Notes: a model not told the origin generated them from the sequence alone. Positions 1 to 5,075 are shown, numbered from the stretch's first letter. The stretch is DNA of 5,075 nt from Bacillota bacterium (GCA_009781925.1 WQUU01000136.1:1-5075), one strand, 5' to 3'. Translations and numbers: made by a program.

Positions 1-911
1 GCCGGCGTGCCCGGGATGAGCCGGTGCTGGCCATTGATGAGATCCGAACCGTCGAAACCAGTGCGGACAAACTCAAAAACGATCTGCTCGACCTGATCGA
101 ATCCCAAAAGGGCCGTAAGATACTGACCGGAACCATTCAGGGCGTCGAGAGTTCGGCCGACAACCCCAACCTTTCTTTCGCAGTCATCTATCATGGCTCT
201 TTCAAGGTCATCATTCCGGCAGAAGAGGCAGTGCGGCCGCCGGAGGACTTCCGTGATCGTTCGCCCGCCGAGGTGATGCGCTATCTGCTCACCAAACGGC
301 TGGGATCCGAAGTGGATTACATCGTCAAGGGTGTAGACCCCAAATCCGGCATCGCCGCCGCCAGCCGTTTGGAGGCGATGGCCCTCAAGCGCCGCCAGTA
401 TTATTTTGGTACGGACAAGGATGGCAACAACCTGATCTACGAGGGCCTCTCAGCTGAAGCCCGTGTCATCTCGGTCATCCGGGCGGGTATCTTCGTAGAT
501 CTGTTCGGCCTGGAAGTCTATATTCCGCTGCATGAGCTGTCCTACCAGCGGTGGCTTGACGCGGTGGCATATTTTCAGCCCGGCCAGCGCGTGCTGGTGA
601 AAATCCTGAAACTGGATCGAAGCGATCGGGATAACATCCGGGTCTCCGCCTCTGTCAAACAGGCTGGAGAGACCCCGTATGAGCAGGCGATGCAGCGTTA
701 TACCCCTGGCAGCAGGTACGTCGGCACGGTCAGTCTGGTGGACACCAACGGCGTGTTCGTCAGTCTCGACGGCGGAATCGACTGCCTGTGTTCCTATCCC
801 AAGCGCGGCCGTCCGCCCCGGGGCTCCAGAGTCACGGTTCGGATCATCGGCATTAATCATGAAAGCAACAGAATTTGGGGTGCCATCACCCATATGACCA
901 CCGCAAGATGA
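1..911 (+). CDS. S1-like RNA-binding protein, three OB-fold domains (5' partial)
   Basis: The frame is open to the left edge, so the true start probably lies outside the window. The first internal start is a GTG at 24, which has no convincing SD; the residues before it (RRARDEPV) read like coding sequence. From the GTG there are 295 residues. I see three S1-like OB-fold segments: about 33-122 (divergent, with FKVIIPAEE and a basic end at KRRQYYF), 143-213 (ARVISVIRAGIFVDLFGLE, then IPLHEL, a canonical S1 pattern) and 226-291 (GTVSLVDTNGVFVSLDGGI). S1 repeats bind single-stranded RNA. Ribosomal protein S1 is longer with 4-6 repeats, so this is more likely an accessory S1 protein of the sort carried by conjugative elements of gut Clostridia. 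It lies 22 nt before the next gene, so the two are probably co-transcribed. Its RNA target is unknown; the structured RNA downstream is an obvious but untested candidate. The family call is secure, the role is not. Confidence 0.85.
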   Translation, partial: RRARDEPVLAIDEIRTVETSADKLKNDLLDLIESQKGRKILTGTIQGVESSADNPNLSFAVIYHGSFKVIIPAEEAVRPPEDFRDRSPAEVMRYLLTKRLGSEVDYIVKGVDPKSGIAAASRLEAMALKRRQYYFGTDKDGNNLIYEGLSAEARVISVIRAGIFVDLFGLEVYIPLHELSYQRWLDAVAYFQPGQRVLVKILKLDRSDRDNIRVSASVKQAGETPYEQAMQRYTPGSRYVGTVSLVDTNGVFVSLDGGIDCLCSYPKRGRPPRGSRVTVRIIGINHESNRIWGAITHMTTAR

Positions 912-933
912 GTATGGAGGAAAAACTTTTATT

Positions 934-1473
934 ATGAAAATCTTAAAATGGGCGCTGTCCGGTCTGTTGGCCATTGCCGTTGCCGCTACCCTATTTCCGA
1001 TAGTCGCTCTCGCCGACCCTGATGGTACCGAGATTCAGATCACCGATCAGCCTGACAAGCTCATCTTGCAACTGGGCCCCGAATGGGCCGGAGTGGAATT
1101 CGAACTCAAGACTGACGCCGGGGTATTTCCCGTGCCAGTGGTCGTTGATGAGACGGGCGTTTTGCGGATGGACCTGGGCGGCAGCAAGACCTACACCCTG
1201 AGCTGCCTCGCGTCACCGGTTGCCGTACCCAACCCGAACCCCACAGTGGGAACGGCAGCGCCGGTGTCGTCGCCGTCACCAACGCCGGCAGTTTCCACTG
1301 GCAGTGGCAATACAACCGAAGCCGATCAGAAAAGACCCGGCATTCCGACCGGAACCCTAGTCCTGTTTCTTCTTGGATTCGTCGCTGCGGTCGGCGGGCT
1401 GCTCACTATGCGGTATTTTAAGAGGCGCCACAATTCCTATGATCGTGACGGCGAGGACGGTTACGACGAGTAA
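934..1473 (+). CDS. Secreted, membrane-anchored protein of unknown function
   Basis: This 179-residue protein has a clear surface-protein layout. Residues 1-27 form a signal peptide: basic start MKILK, hydrophobic core, and a likely cleavage site after ALA27. Residues 28 to about 95 form a small, probably beta-rich extracellular domain containing LGPEWAGVEFELKTDAG and ending near TYTLSCL. About 96-135 is a Pro/Ser/Thr-rich linker, about 139-159 is one transmembrane helix, and the last 20 residues are a basic then acidic cytoplasmic tail (RYFKRRHNSYDRDGEDGYDE). The topology is therefore outside domain, stalk, anchor. GGAGG at 916-920 precedes the ATG by 13 nt, rather long, but no better start is visible. 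It follows the S1-like gene by 22 nt. I do not recognise a named family. A surface or mating-channel accessory role fits the context but is inference. The signal peptidase at 2840 could process it. Confidence 0.8.
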   Translation: MKILKWALSGLLAIAVAATLFPIVALADPDGTEIQITDQPDKLILQLGPEWAGVEFELKTDAGVFPVPVVVDETGVLRMDLGGSKTYTLSCLASPVAVPNPNPTVGTAAPVSSPSPTPAVSTGSGNTTEADQKRPGIPTGTLVLFLLGFVAAVGGLLTMRYFKRRHNSYDRDGEDGYDE

Positions 1474-1523
1474 TCTCCGGCAGCTAAAATAGAGTTTTTT
1501 GGAGTTTTGACTATGCAAAATGC

Positions 1524-1552
1524 TTGACAAATGCGGGTTTTTGTGGTATTAT
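1524..1552 (+). promoter_or_regulatory. Strong sigma-A type promoter with extended -10
   Basis: A perfect -35 box TTGACA (1524-1529) is separated by exactly 17 nt from TATTAT (1547-1552). A TG at 1544-1545 followed by one base gives an extended -10. The expected transcript start is near 1559. No reading frame with an SD begins just downstream; instead the transcript enters the folded region described in the next entry. This is the best promoter in the window and the main evidence that the intergenic region is transcribed on its own. Confidence 0.85.
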
Positions 1553-1558
1553 AACAAT

Positions 1559-1794
1559 TGCACAAAGGCTTGCGCTCAGGCTTTCGGTACGATCGACGGT
1601 ACCCGGTCGTCAGACATATCCCGCGGATATGGAACCGTTACGGTGAAGCGCACACTGAGCTGATCCACACGGCGTGAGCCCAATTGAATATTGTAGTGGC
1701 CGAAAAGCCGCTAAGCTTTGCAGAGTCGAGGCTGGTGAGACAAAATCCAGCGCTTGGCTCTGCTTTGTTTTTTAGCGGTTTTTTCGGCCTTTTT
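1559..1794 (+). ncRNA. Candidate structured non-coding RNA, about 235 nt, class not confirmed
   Basis: This fills most of the 367-base gap between 1473 and 1841. It starts at a consensus promoter and ends at a strong intrinsic terminator. Helices read by eye are: closing helix 1567-1575 with 1672-1680 (9 pairs, two G-U); TCAG 1576-1579 with CTGA 1655-1658; GGTAC 1586-1590 with GTACC 1599-1603; CATATCC 1615-1621 with GGATATG 1625-1631 (perfect, 3-nt loop); and ACCG 1634-1637 with CGGT 1641-1644. The CGAC in the 1591-1598 loop can pair with GTCG 1606-1609, a pseudoknot. CAATTG at 1555-1560 and 1681-1686 could extend the closing helix. The 3' third is one long hairpin (1698-1789). It lacks signatures of tmRNA, RNase P RNA or SRP RNA that I would recognise. 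The raiA-motif RNA of Firmicutes, which has a similar size and ends in a terminator, is a candidate from memory only. It could act in trans or as a leader for the zinc-ribbon operon. Confidence 0.68.
1698..1794 (+). terminator. Long-armed intrinsic terminator ending the RNA
   Basis: The outer arm GGCCGAAAAGCCGCTAA (1698-1714) pairs with TTAGCGG plus a T-run plus CGGCC (1772-1789), about 17 pairs with a single bulged T. An inner arm continues the stem: GCAGAG 1720-1725 with CTCTGC 1758-1763, TCGAG 1726-1730 with CTTGG 1753-1757, and GCTGG 1731-1735 with CCAGC 1747-1751. The loop is about 11 nt. Five T residues (1790-1794) follow directly. The stem is far longer than a simple terminator needs, so it is probably also a structural domain of the RNA. 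It ends 46 nt before the next start codon. Confidence 0.78.
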
Positions 1795-1826
1795 GCGTTC
1801 TATAACCAGGTGAATTTAGCGAATCG

Positions 1827-1831
1827 AGGAG
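1827..1831 (+). promoter_or_regulatory. Ribosome binding site that selects a TTG start
   Basis: AGGAG, within GAGGAGAAG, lies 9 nt before the TTG at 1841. The next in-frame ATG (1883) has no such site, so the TTG is preferred. A purine-rich SD this good also shows that the region after the terminator is a translated leader. Confidence 0.75.
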
Positions 1832-1840
1832 AAGTTCAAA

Positions 1841-2329
1841 TTGAAAAAGAGTAAACGAACGAGATCCCGGGCCCTCCCTAGCATGGCATTGGAACATTGC
1901 CCATACTGCGGCAGTCCGGTTGTTCTGCGTAGCGCCGACGGTATTTATAAGGAAAATAATGCGAGTACGATGTTATACGTCTGCTCCAGATACCCGGTAT
2001 GCGACGCCTATGTGCGCGTAATCCCCGGCACCAAGACGCCGATCGGCAGCCTCGCCAACGGCCGCCTGCGCGCACTTAGACGCGCGGCTCATCAATATTT
2101 TGACCGGCTCTACCTGACTGGGATCATGAGCCGCAATGAATCTTATGAATGGTTGGCGGCCATGCTGCAAGCGCCCTTGTCGCAGGCACATATCGGTTAT
2201 TTGGGCGAGTATTACTGCAACCAGGTCATTGAAGAAAGTAAACGAATGCTGGAAAACAGACGCAGCGTCCAGAATGGGAGAATACCGGCGTGCCGAGTCA
2301 CTGGAGGTGAAACGTATGTGGCAAGATGA
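1841..2329 (+). CDS. DUF3268-type zinc-ribbon protein
   Basis: This 162-residue protein has a basic start (KKSKRTRSR) and a four-cysteine zinc ribbon, CPYC at 20-23 and CSRYPVC at 48-54. After it comes the stretch PIGSLANGRLRALRRAAHQYFDRLY (about 67-91), followed by MSRNESYEWLA (96-106). This order matches my memory of the zinc-finger-containing DUF3268 family found in phages and conjugative elements of Firmicutes. The biochemical role of the family is not established; the ribbon suggests nucleic-acid binding. The chosen start is TTG at 1841, supported by AGGAG 9 nt upstream; ATG at 1883 would lose the basic tail but keep the ribbon. Its stop overlaps the start of the sigma factor gene by 14 nt, so the two are probably translationally coupled. 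It is the first gene after the structured RNA and may depend on read-through of that terminator or on a weak promoter I cannot confirm. Confidence 0.83.
   Translation: MKKSKRTRSRALPSMALEHCPYCGSPVVLRSADGIYKENNASTMLYVCSRYPVCDAYVRVIPGTKTPIGSLANGRLRALRRAAHQYFDRLYLTGIMSRNESYEWLAAMLQAPLSQAHIGYLGEYYCNQVIEESKRMLENRRSVQNGRIPACRVTGGETYVAR
2303..2307 (+). promoter_or_regulatory. Ribosome binding site fixing the sigma factor start
   Basis: GGAGG, within GGAGGTGA, lies 8 nt before ATG 2316, inside the end of the zinc-ribbon gene. It argues against the longer frame starting at ATG 2136, whose extra 60 residues are the zinc-ribbon gene read in another frame. Confidence 0.85.
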
Positions 2330-2858
2330 ACGAAATATGTTGATTGAGGGGAATATGGGTATCGTCGGCCGAGTGATCAAGGACAAGGTTCATGGCATCC
2401 AGCGTATTGGGATTTTCACTTACGATGATTTATGCCAGATCGGCCGCGAAGGTCTCTGTAAAGCAGCCGATACATTTCAGCCGGGCAAAGGATGTTTTTC
2501 AACCTATGCCTACAGGCTCATCCGCAATGAGATCTTCGATGCGCTTGAATACGCCACACTGCGGCGTAACCGCGAGGTACTCGTGGACCCAGACGAACTT
2601 CCTGGCCCTGCCGTGCAGAGCTTCACGGATGGAACACAAGATCTGGGGCGTATTCTCGATAACGCGCAGACTCAGGCCAATGGCGTCACTGCCAAAGGTA
2701 TTGCGGCCATCCGGCTGCTGGCCGAAGGCTATACCCACCGGGAGATCGGCGAGCACATGGGCGGAGTCAGTGCCAACAACGTCTCCGCCTGGGTGGCGCG
2801 GGCGCGCAAATATCTCCAGGCGAGACCGGAGATTGCCGCATGGAGAGATTCGGTATGA
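2316..2858 (+). CDS. Small sigma-70-like RNA polymerase sigma factor
   Basis: This 180-residue protein has the two parts of a minimal sigma factor. Residues 8-78 match region 2: LIEGNMGIVGRVI (2.1), TYDDLCQIGREGLCKAADTF (2.2, core-binding) and GCFSTYAYRLIRNEIFDAL (2.3-2.4, the -10 recognition helix). After a linker (about 85-125), residues 127-170 form a region 4-like helix-turn-helix: AIRLLAEGYTHREIGEHMGG, then VSANNVSAWVARARKYL. Region 3 is absent or very short. It would redirect RNA polymerase to a set of promoters, plausibly those of the host element; the targets are not visible here. The ATG at 2316 is chosen for its strong SD. The gene overlaps the zinc-ribbon gene by 14 nt and the signal peptidase by up to 19 nt, giving a tight three-gene operon. 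No anti-sigma factor is adjacent. Confidence 0.87.
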   Translation: MWQDERNMLIEGNMGIVGRVIKDKVHGIQRIGIFTYDDLCQIGREGLCKAADTFQPGKGCFSTYAYRLIRNEIFDALEYATLRRNREVLVDPDELPGPAVQSFTDGTQDLGRILDNAQTQANGVTAKGIAAIRLLAEGYTHREIGEHMGGVSANNVSAWVARARKYLQARPEIAAWRDSV

Positions 2859-3265
2859 ATATGAGAGCCGCCCCGGGGAAAAGAGTTCTTGGATTCATAC
2901 AAAACATGGCCGTACCTATCGGGTGCGGCCTACTTTTTTTGTTTCTGCTGAAATTCGTGTTCTTTATTGGCTATGTCCCTTCGACTTCGATGGAGCCGAC
3001 CATCAAAGCGGACTCGTTAATCTTCGGCGCCAGGGTATTCGGAGAGCTGGAGTATGGCGACATCATTGCCTTCAAGCATGAGAGTCTGATTCTGGTCAAG
3101 CGGATCGCGGGCGTACCGGGTGATGTAATCTATGTACATGGTACCGCTCTTATCGTGCCGGCCAACAGCTATTTTGTCGTCGGCGACAACAAAGATGCCT
3201 CAACCGACTCCCGATACTGGGATGACCCGTTCGTACCAGTGGCGGATATTATAGCGAAGATATAA
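2840..3265 (+). CDS. Type I signal peptidase (S26 family), compact form
   Basis: This 141-residue membrane protease cleaves signal peptides from exported proteins. One membrane helix lies at about 24-45, with a short basic stretch before it. All S26 boxes are present: PSTSMEPT with the nucleophile Ser50; GDIIAF (73-78); VKRIAGVPGD with the general base Lys87; and GDNKDASTDSR (115-125). The segment between the Lys box and the GDN box is short, so the second, lid-like domain of longer SPases is missing, as in many Gram-positive and element-borne enzymes. The start is uncertain: ATG 2840 (GGAG 8 nt upstream) and ATG 2855 (GGAG 9 nt upstream, forming an ATGA overlap with the sigma stop) are equally supported and differ by five residues. 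As a second, element-type SPase it may process proteins such as the surface protein at 934. It ends 4 nt from the convergent Rrf2 gene, with no terminator visible between them. Confidence 0.92.
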   Translation: MERFGMNMRAAPGKRVLGFIQNMAVPIGCGLLFLFLLKFVFFIGYVPSTSMEPTIKADSLIFGARVFGELEYGDIIAFKHESLILVKRIAGVPGDVIYVHGTALIVPANSYFVVGDNKDASTDSRYWDDPFVPVADIIAKI

Positions 3266-3269
3266 CCCC

Positions 3270-3713
3270 CTAAAAACCACTCCCAGTGTCTTCCCTTAAA
3301 ACTGCTTCGTTGATGACATTCTCCCATTCTGACCGATCCCCGGTTACCATCGCCTCTAGCGTTAGTGAGCGCATCACATCCTCGACGCAATCACGCAGCA
3401 ACGAATATACACAGTTTAATGGCTCTTCTGTCTCCGGCTCAATGGTTGGTATAACTTGGTCTCCATTTTCCATTAGTGCGACAATGTCAAACAAGCTGAT
3501 ATCCGAAGACTCTCGCGACAAAAAATATTCTCCGCCCGGTCCGTTGTGTACTCCGATTAGCTTACCGTCTCTCAATTTGGCGGCGACCTGTAAGAGATAC
3601 CGCTGGGAAACTTGTGTGTGATTTGCAATCTCCGCTGATGTAACAATGTGCCTTCGTTCGGCCAGATACATCATCGTGCGTATAGCGTAATGAGTGGATG
3701 TGTTGATACGAAT
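3270..3713 (-). CDS. Rrf2-family transcriptional regulator with non-canonical ATT start
   Basis: From the ATT at 3713 the product is 147 residues, the normal family length. Its start reads (M)RINTSTHYAIRTMMYLAE, matching the Rrf2/IscR opening pattern (M-R-I-S-x-x-x-x-Y-A-L-R). Then come the helix-turn-helix (VTSAEIANHTQVSQRYLLQVAAKLR) and the wing (GPGGEYFLSR). An in-frame TGA lies three codons upstream of the ATT, and there is no ATG, GTG or TTG between that stop and ATG 3674, which would remove 13 conserved residues. GGTGA 6 nt before the ATT could serve as SD. Only two cysteines remain in the effector region (NCVYSLLRDC) instead of the three of IscR, so Fe-S binding is doubtful. The gene follows kdgK by 40 nt on the same strand. 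Alternatives are an internal start at 3674, a start-codon mutation, or a sequencing error. The family call is secure; the start is not. Confidence 0.82.
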   Translation of the reverse strand: MRINTSTHYAIRTMMYLAERRHIVTSAEIANHTQVSQRYLLQVAAKLRDGKLIGVHNGPGGEYFLSRESSDISLFDIVALMENGDQVIPTIEPETEEPLNCVYSLLRDCVEDVMRSLTLEAMVTGDRSEWENVINEAVLREDTGSGF

Positions 3714-3719
3714 GTTGCT

Positions 3720-3724
3720 TCACC
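3720..3724 (-). promoter_or_regulatory. Possible SD for the ATT start of the Rrf2 gene
   Basis: On the minus strand GGTGA ends 6 nt before the ATT at 3713. Five matches to the anti-SD at this spacing support translation from that position. No comparable site precedes the alternative ATG at 3674. Confidence 0.45.
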
Positions 3725-3753
3725 GCACTTTTCTTGGTATAGTTTTTTTGCCT

Positions 3754-4778
3754 CTATCTCTGCACTCTGCCTGAGCCATCGCCGCCCATGAGCGTCTCCA
3801 CGTCCTTGACGCCGACGCGGTGGTAGTCGCCGGGGACGGAGTGCTTGAGGCAGGAGGCCGCCACCGCGAAGTCCAGAGCCTGCTGTTTGCTCGCATAGGT
3901 GTTGAGGCCGTAGATAAGCCCGCCGGCGAAACTATCTCCGCCACCGACCCGGTCAATAATGTCGGTAATTTCGTAGCGCTTGGACTCGTAGAACTTGTCC
4001 CCGTCGTTGAGGCAACCAGCCCAGCCATTGCTGTCCGCGCTCCGGGACTCCCGCAGGGTGATGGCGATCATTTTCATATTGGGATACACCGCCAGGACTT
4101 TATTCCCCAGCGCCCGATACTTCTCCCGATCCAGCTCGCCGGACTCGACGCTGACATCGGCTGTGATCTCCAGGGACTTCTGCACATCCTCCTCGTTGGC
4201 GATAGCCACGTCCACGTACTTGGCCAGCTCCCGCATGACCTCCGGGGCCCCTTTCCCGTACTTCCAGAGGTTTTTGCGATAGTTGAGGTCGCAGGAGACG
4301 ATGACGCCGCGCTTCTTCGCCTCTCTGACTGATTCCAGGGAGAGCTCCATGGCACTCTCGGAGATTGCGGGCGTGATGCCAGTGGTGTGAAACCAGGTGA
4401 CCCCCTCATAGGCGCTCTCCCAGTCGATATCGCCTGGTTTTGCCAGGGCGTGGGAGGAGCCGGAACGGTCATAGATCACCTTGCTGGGGAGTTGGTTGTC
4501 CCATTTTCCAGGTAGTAGATCCCCATGCGGCCCCCACTGCGGAGAATTTTATTCGTGCCGACGCCAAAGCCGCGCAGTTCCCTGATACAGGCGTCCGCGA
4601 CGGCGTTGTCCGGAAGAGCGGTCAGAAAGTCCACATCCACGCCGTAGTTGGCCAGGGATACGGCAACGTTGGCCTCCCCGCCGCCGAAGGTAGCCTCCAG
4701 TATGGGGCTTTGAAAAAAGCGCTCCACCCCCGGAGCTTTCAGTCTAAGCATGATTTCACCAAACGTCAAAACCTTCAT
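3754..4778 (-). pseudogene. kdgK: 2-keto-3-deoxygluconate kinase, split by a one-base frameshift
   Basis: This PfkB-family sugar kinase phosphorylates 2-keto-3-deoxygluconate to KDPG with ATP. The amino-terminal part (ATG 4778) has MKVLTFGEIMLRL, the substrate-site motif FGGGEANVAVSLA (31-43) and GGRMGIYYLENG, then runs into TGA at 4476-4478. The rest is in the next frame: VIYDRSGS, DLNYRKNLW, and the PfkB signature DRVGGGDSFAGG with the catalytic Asp at about 282, ending GGDGSGRVQR. Adding one A to the ACAACC run on the minus strand (plus-strand TT at 4496-4497) restores G-T-N-Q-L-P-S-K-V and a 341-residue protein, the usual size. Everything else is intact, so the lesion is recent, a read error, or rarely a programmed shift. 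GAGGTG sits 4 nt before the ATG. The gene begins 8 nt after eda stops, so they form one operon. Confidence 0.9.
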
Positions 4779-4782
4779 ATGG

Positions 4783-4788
4783 CACCTC
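4783..4788 (-). promoter_or_regulatory. Ribosome binding site of kdgK, overlapping the eda stop
   Basis: GAGGTG on the minus strand precedes ATG 4778 by 4 nt. The TGA stop of eda (4787-4789) overlaps its first two bases, so ribosomes finishing eda release on the kdgK SD, a layout typical of coupled translation. It decides for ATG 4778 over the in-frame start at 4820, which lies inside eda. Confidence 0.75.
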
Positions 4789-5075
4789 ACTTTTGAATCA
4801 AACGGACGGCCTCTCTGCACAGACCTGTGATCTTCTCAAAGTTGCCCGCCGCGATATCCGCCTTGTCGCAGAGCCAGTTGCCGCCCACGGCGTGGACATA
4901 GGGCGCGGCAATATATTCAACCAGGTTCTGCGCGTTGACGCCCCCCGTGGGGATAACGCTGACCTGCCCAAAGGGGCTGGACAGCGCCTTCATGGCACCG
5001 AGGCCGCCGTAGACGTTGGCCGGAAAAAACTTCAACACACGTAGCCCGAACTCCATGGCCGCCATGATCTCGGTG
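4787..5075 (-). CDS. eda: KDPG/KHG aldolase, carboxy-terminal half (5' partial)
   Basis: About 95 residues are visible; the start lies beyond the right edge. This class I aldolase cleaves 2-keto-3-deoxy-6-phosphogluconate into pyruvate and glyceraldehyde 3-phosphate. The catalytic Schiff-base lysine is in RVLKFFPAN, preceded by TEIMAAMEFG as in the family. The phosphate-binding end has IPTGGVNAQNLVEYI and HAVGGNWLC. Family members are about 205-215 residues long, so somewhat over half is missing from the window. The stop is 8 nt upstream of kdgK, whose product makes this enzyme's substrate. The pair is the core of a 2-keto-3-deoxygluconate (pectin/hexuronate) catabolic operon; its promoter would be off the right edge. 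Confidence 0.95.
   Translation of the reverse strand, partial: TEIMAAMEFGLRVLKFFPANVYGGLGAMKALSSPFGQVSVIPTGGVNAQNLVEYIAAPYVHAVGGNWLCDKADIAAGNFEKITGLCREAVRLIQK

Noticed and set aside
450..974. 174-codon minus-strand frame opposite the S1-like gene
   Set aside because: Antisense shadow of a clear three-repeat S1 protein, and it crosses the gap into the next gene.
1475..1507. Terminator for the S1/surface-protein operon (CTCC...GGAG followed by T-rich sequence)
   Set aside because: Only four pairs close a loop of over 20 nt, too weak to call.
1555..1686. CAATTG pair at 1555-1560 and 1681-1686 as a mobile-element repeat or attachment site
   Set aside because: It is a 6-nt palindrome only, better explained as an extension of the closing helix of the RNA; the first copy also overlaps the predicted transcript start.
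1801..1806. TATAAC as a -10 box for the zinc-ribbon operon
   Set aside because: No acceptable -35 box stands 16-18 nt upstream; the sequence there is the T-rich arm of the terminator. It may still work weakly, for instance with an alternative sigma factor, but is not supported.
2136..2315. Longer amino terminus for the sigma factor starting at ATG 2136
   Set aside because: These 60 codons are the zinc-ribbon gene read in another frame, with many Cys/Arg/Trp and no sigma similarity. The SD GGAGGTGA at 2303-2310 points to ATG 2316.
2392..3081. 229-codon plus-strand frame overlapping the sigma factor and signal peptidase
   Set aside because: Low-complexity Ser/Arg/Pro composition and no motif; it overlaps two well-supported genes in another frame.
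3820..4332. 170-codon plus-strand frame opposite kdgK
   Set aside because: It is the antisense shadow of a conserved kinase gene in GC-rich sequence, with no SD and no recognisable motif.
1..5075. tRNA genes, CRISPR arrays, insertion sequences, integrase or conjugation genes
   Set aside because: None seen on either strand; the link to a conjugative element rests on gene content alone.

Overview
The window looks like chromosome or large-element sequence from a moderately GC-rich gut-type Clostridia (Firmicutes). The grounds are Gram-positive style Shine-Dalgarno (SD) sites, one consensus sigma-A promoter, a single-membrane-anchor surface protein, and protein families common in Oscillospiraceae/Lachnospiraceae. 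The assignment is by pattern recognition only.

Left part (1-3265, all + strand). First come a three-domain S1-like RNA-binding protein, cut by the left edge, and, 22 nt downstream, a secreted membrane-anchored protein of unknown function. A 367-base gap without a protein gene follows. It is not empty: it holds a strong extended -10 promoter (TTGACA, 17 nt, TG-G-TATTAT) driving what appears to be a structured non-coding RNA of about 235 nt. This RNA has a closing helix around several hairpins, a possible pseudoknot, and a very long terminator hairpin. After it come three tightly overlapping genes: a DUF3268-type zinc-ribbon protein (TTG start), a small sigma-70-like factor, and a compact type I signal peptidase. 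This set resembles the accessory part of integrative and conjugative elements in gut Clostridia, but no integrase, relaxase or attachment site lies inside the window, so element membership is inference.

Right part (3270-5075, all - strand). Reading right to left are the 3' end of KDPG aldolase (eda), 2-keto-3-deoxygluconate kinase (kdgK), and an Rrf2-family regulator. Eda and KdgK are consecutive steps in the lower Entner-Doudoroff/hexuronate route: KDG is phosphorylated to KDPG, then cleaved to pyruvate and glyceraldehyde 3-phosphate. kdgK carries a one-base deletion that splits it into two frames. The Rrf2 gene has no ATG/GTG/TTG where the family's first methionine belongs; an ATT stands there with a plausible SD. 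The mobile-type genes and the sugar-acid genes converge with only 4 nt between stop codons.

The most interesting item is the structured RNA between an RNA-binding protein gene and a zinc-ribbon/sigma factor/signal peptidase operon. The raiA-type non-coding RNA class is one candidate identity, but this could not be checked here.
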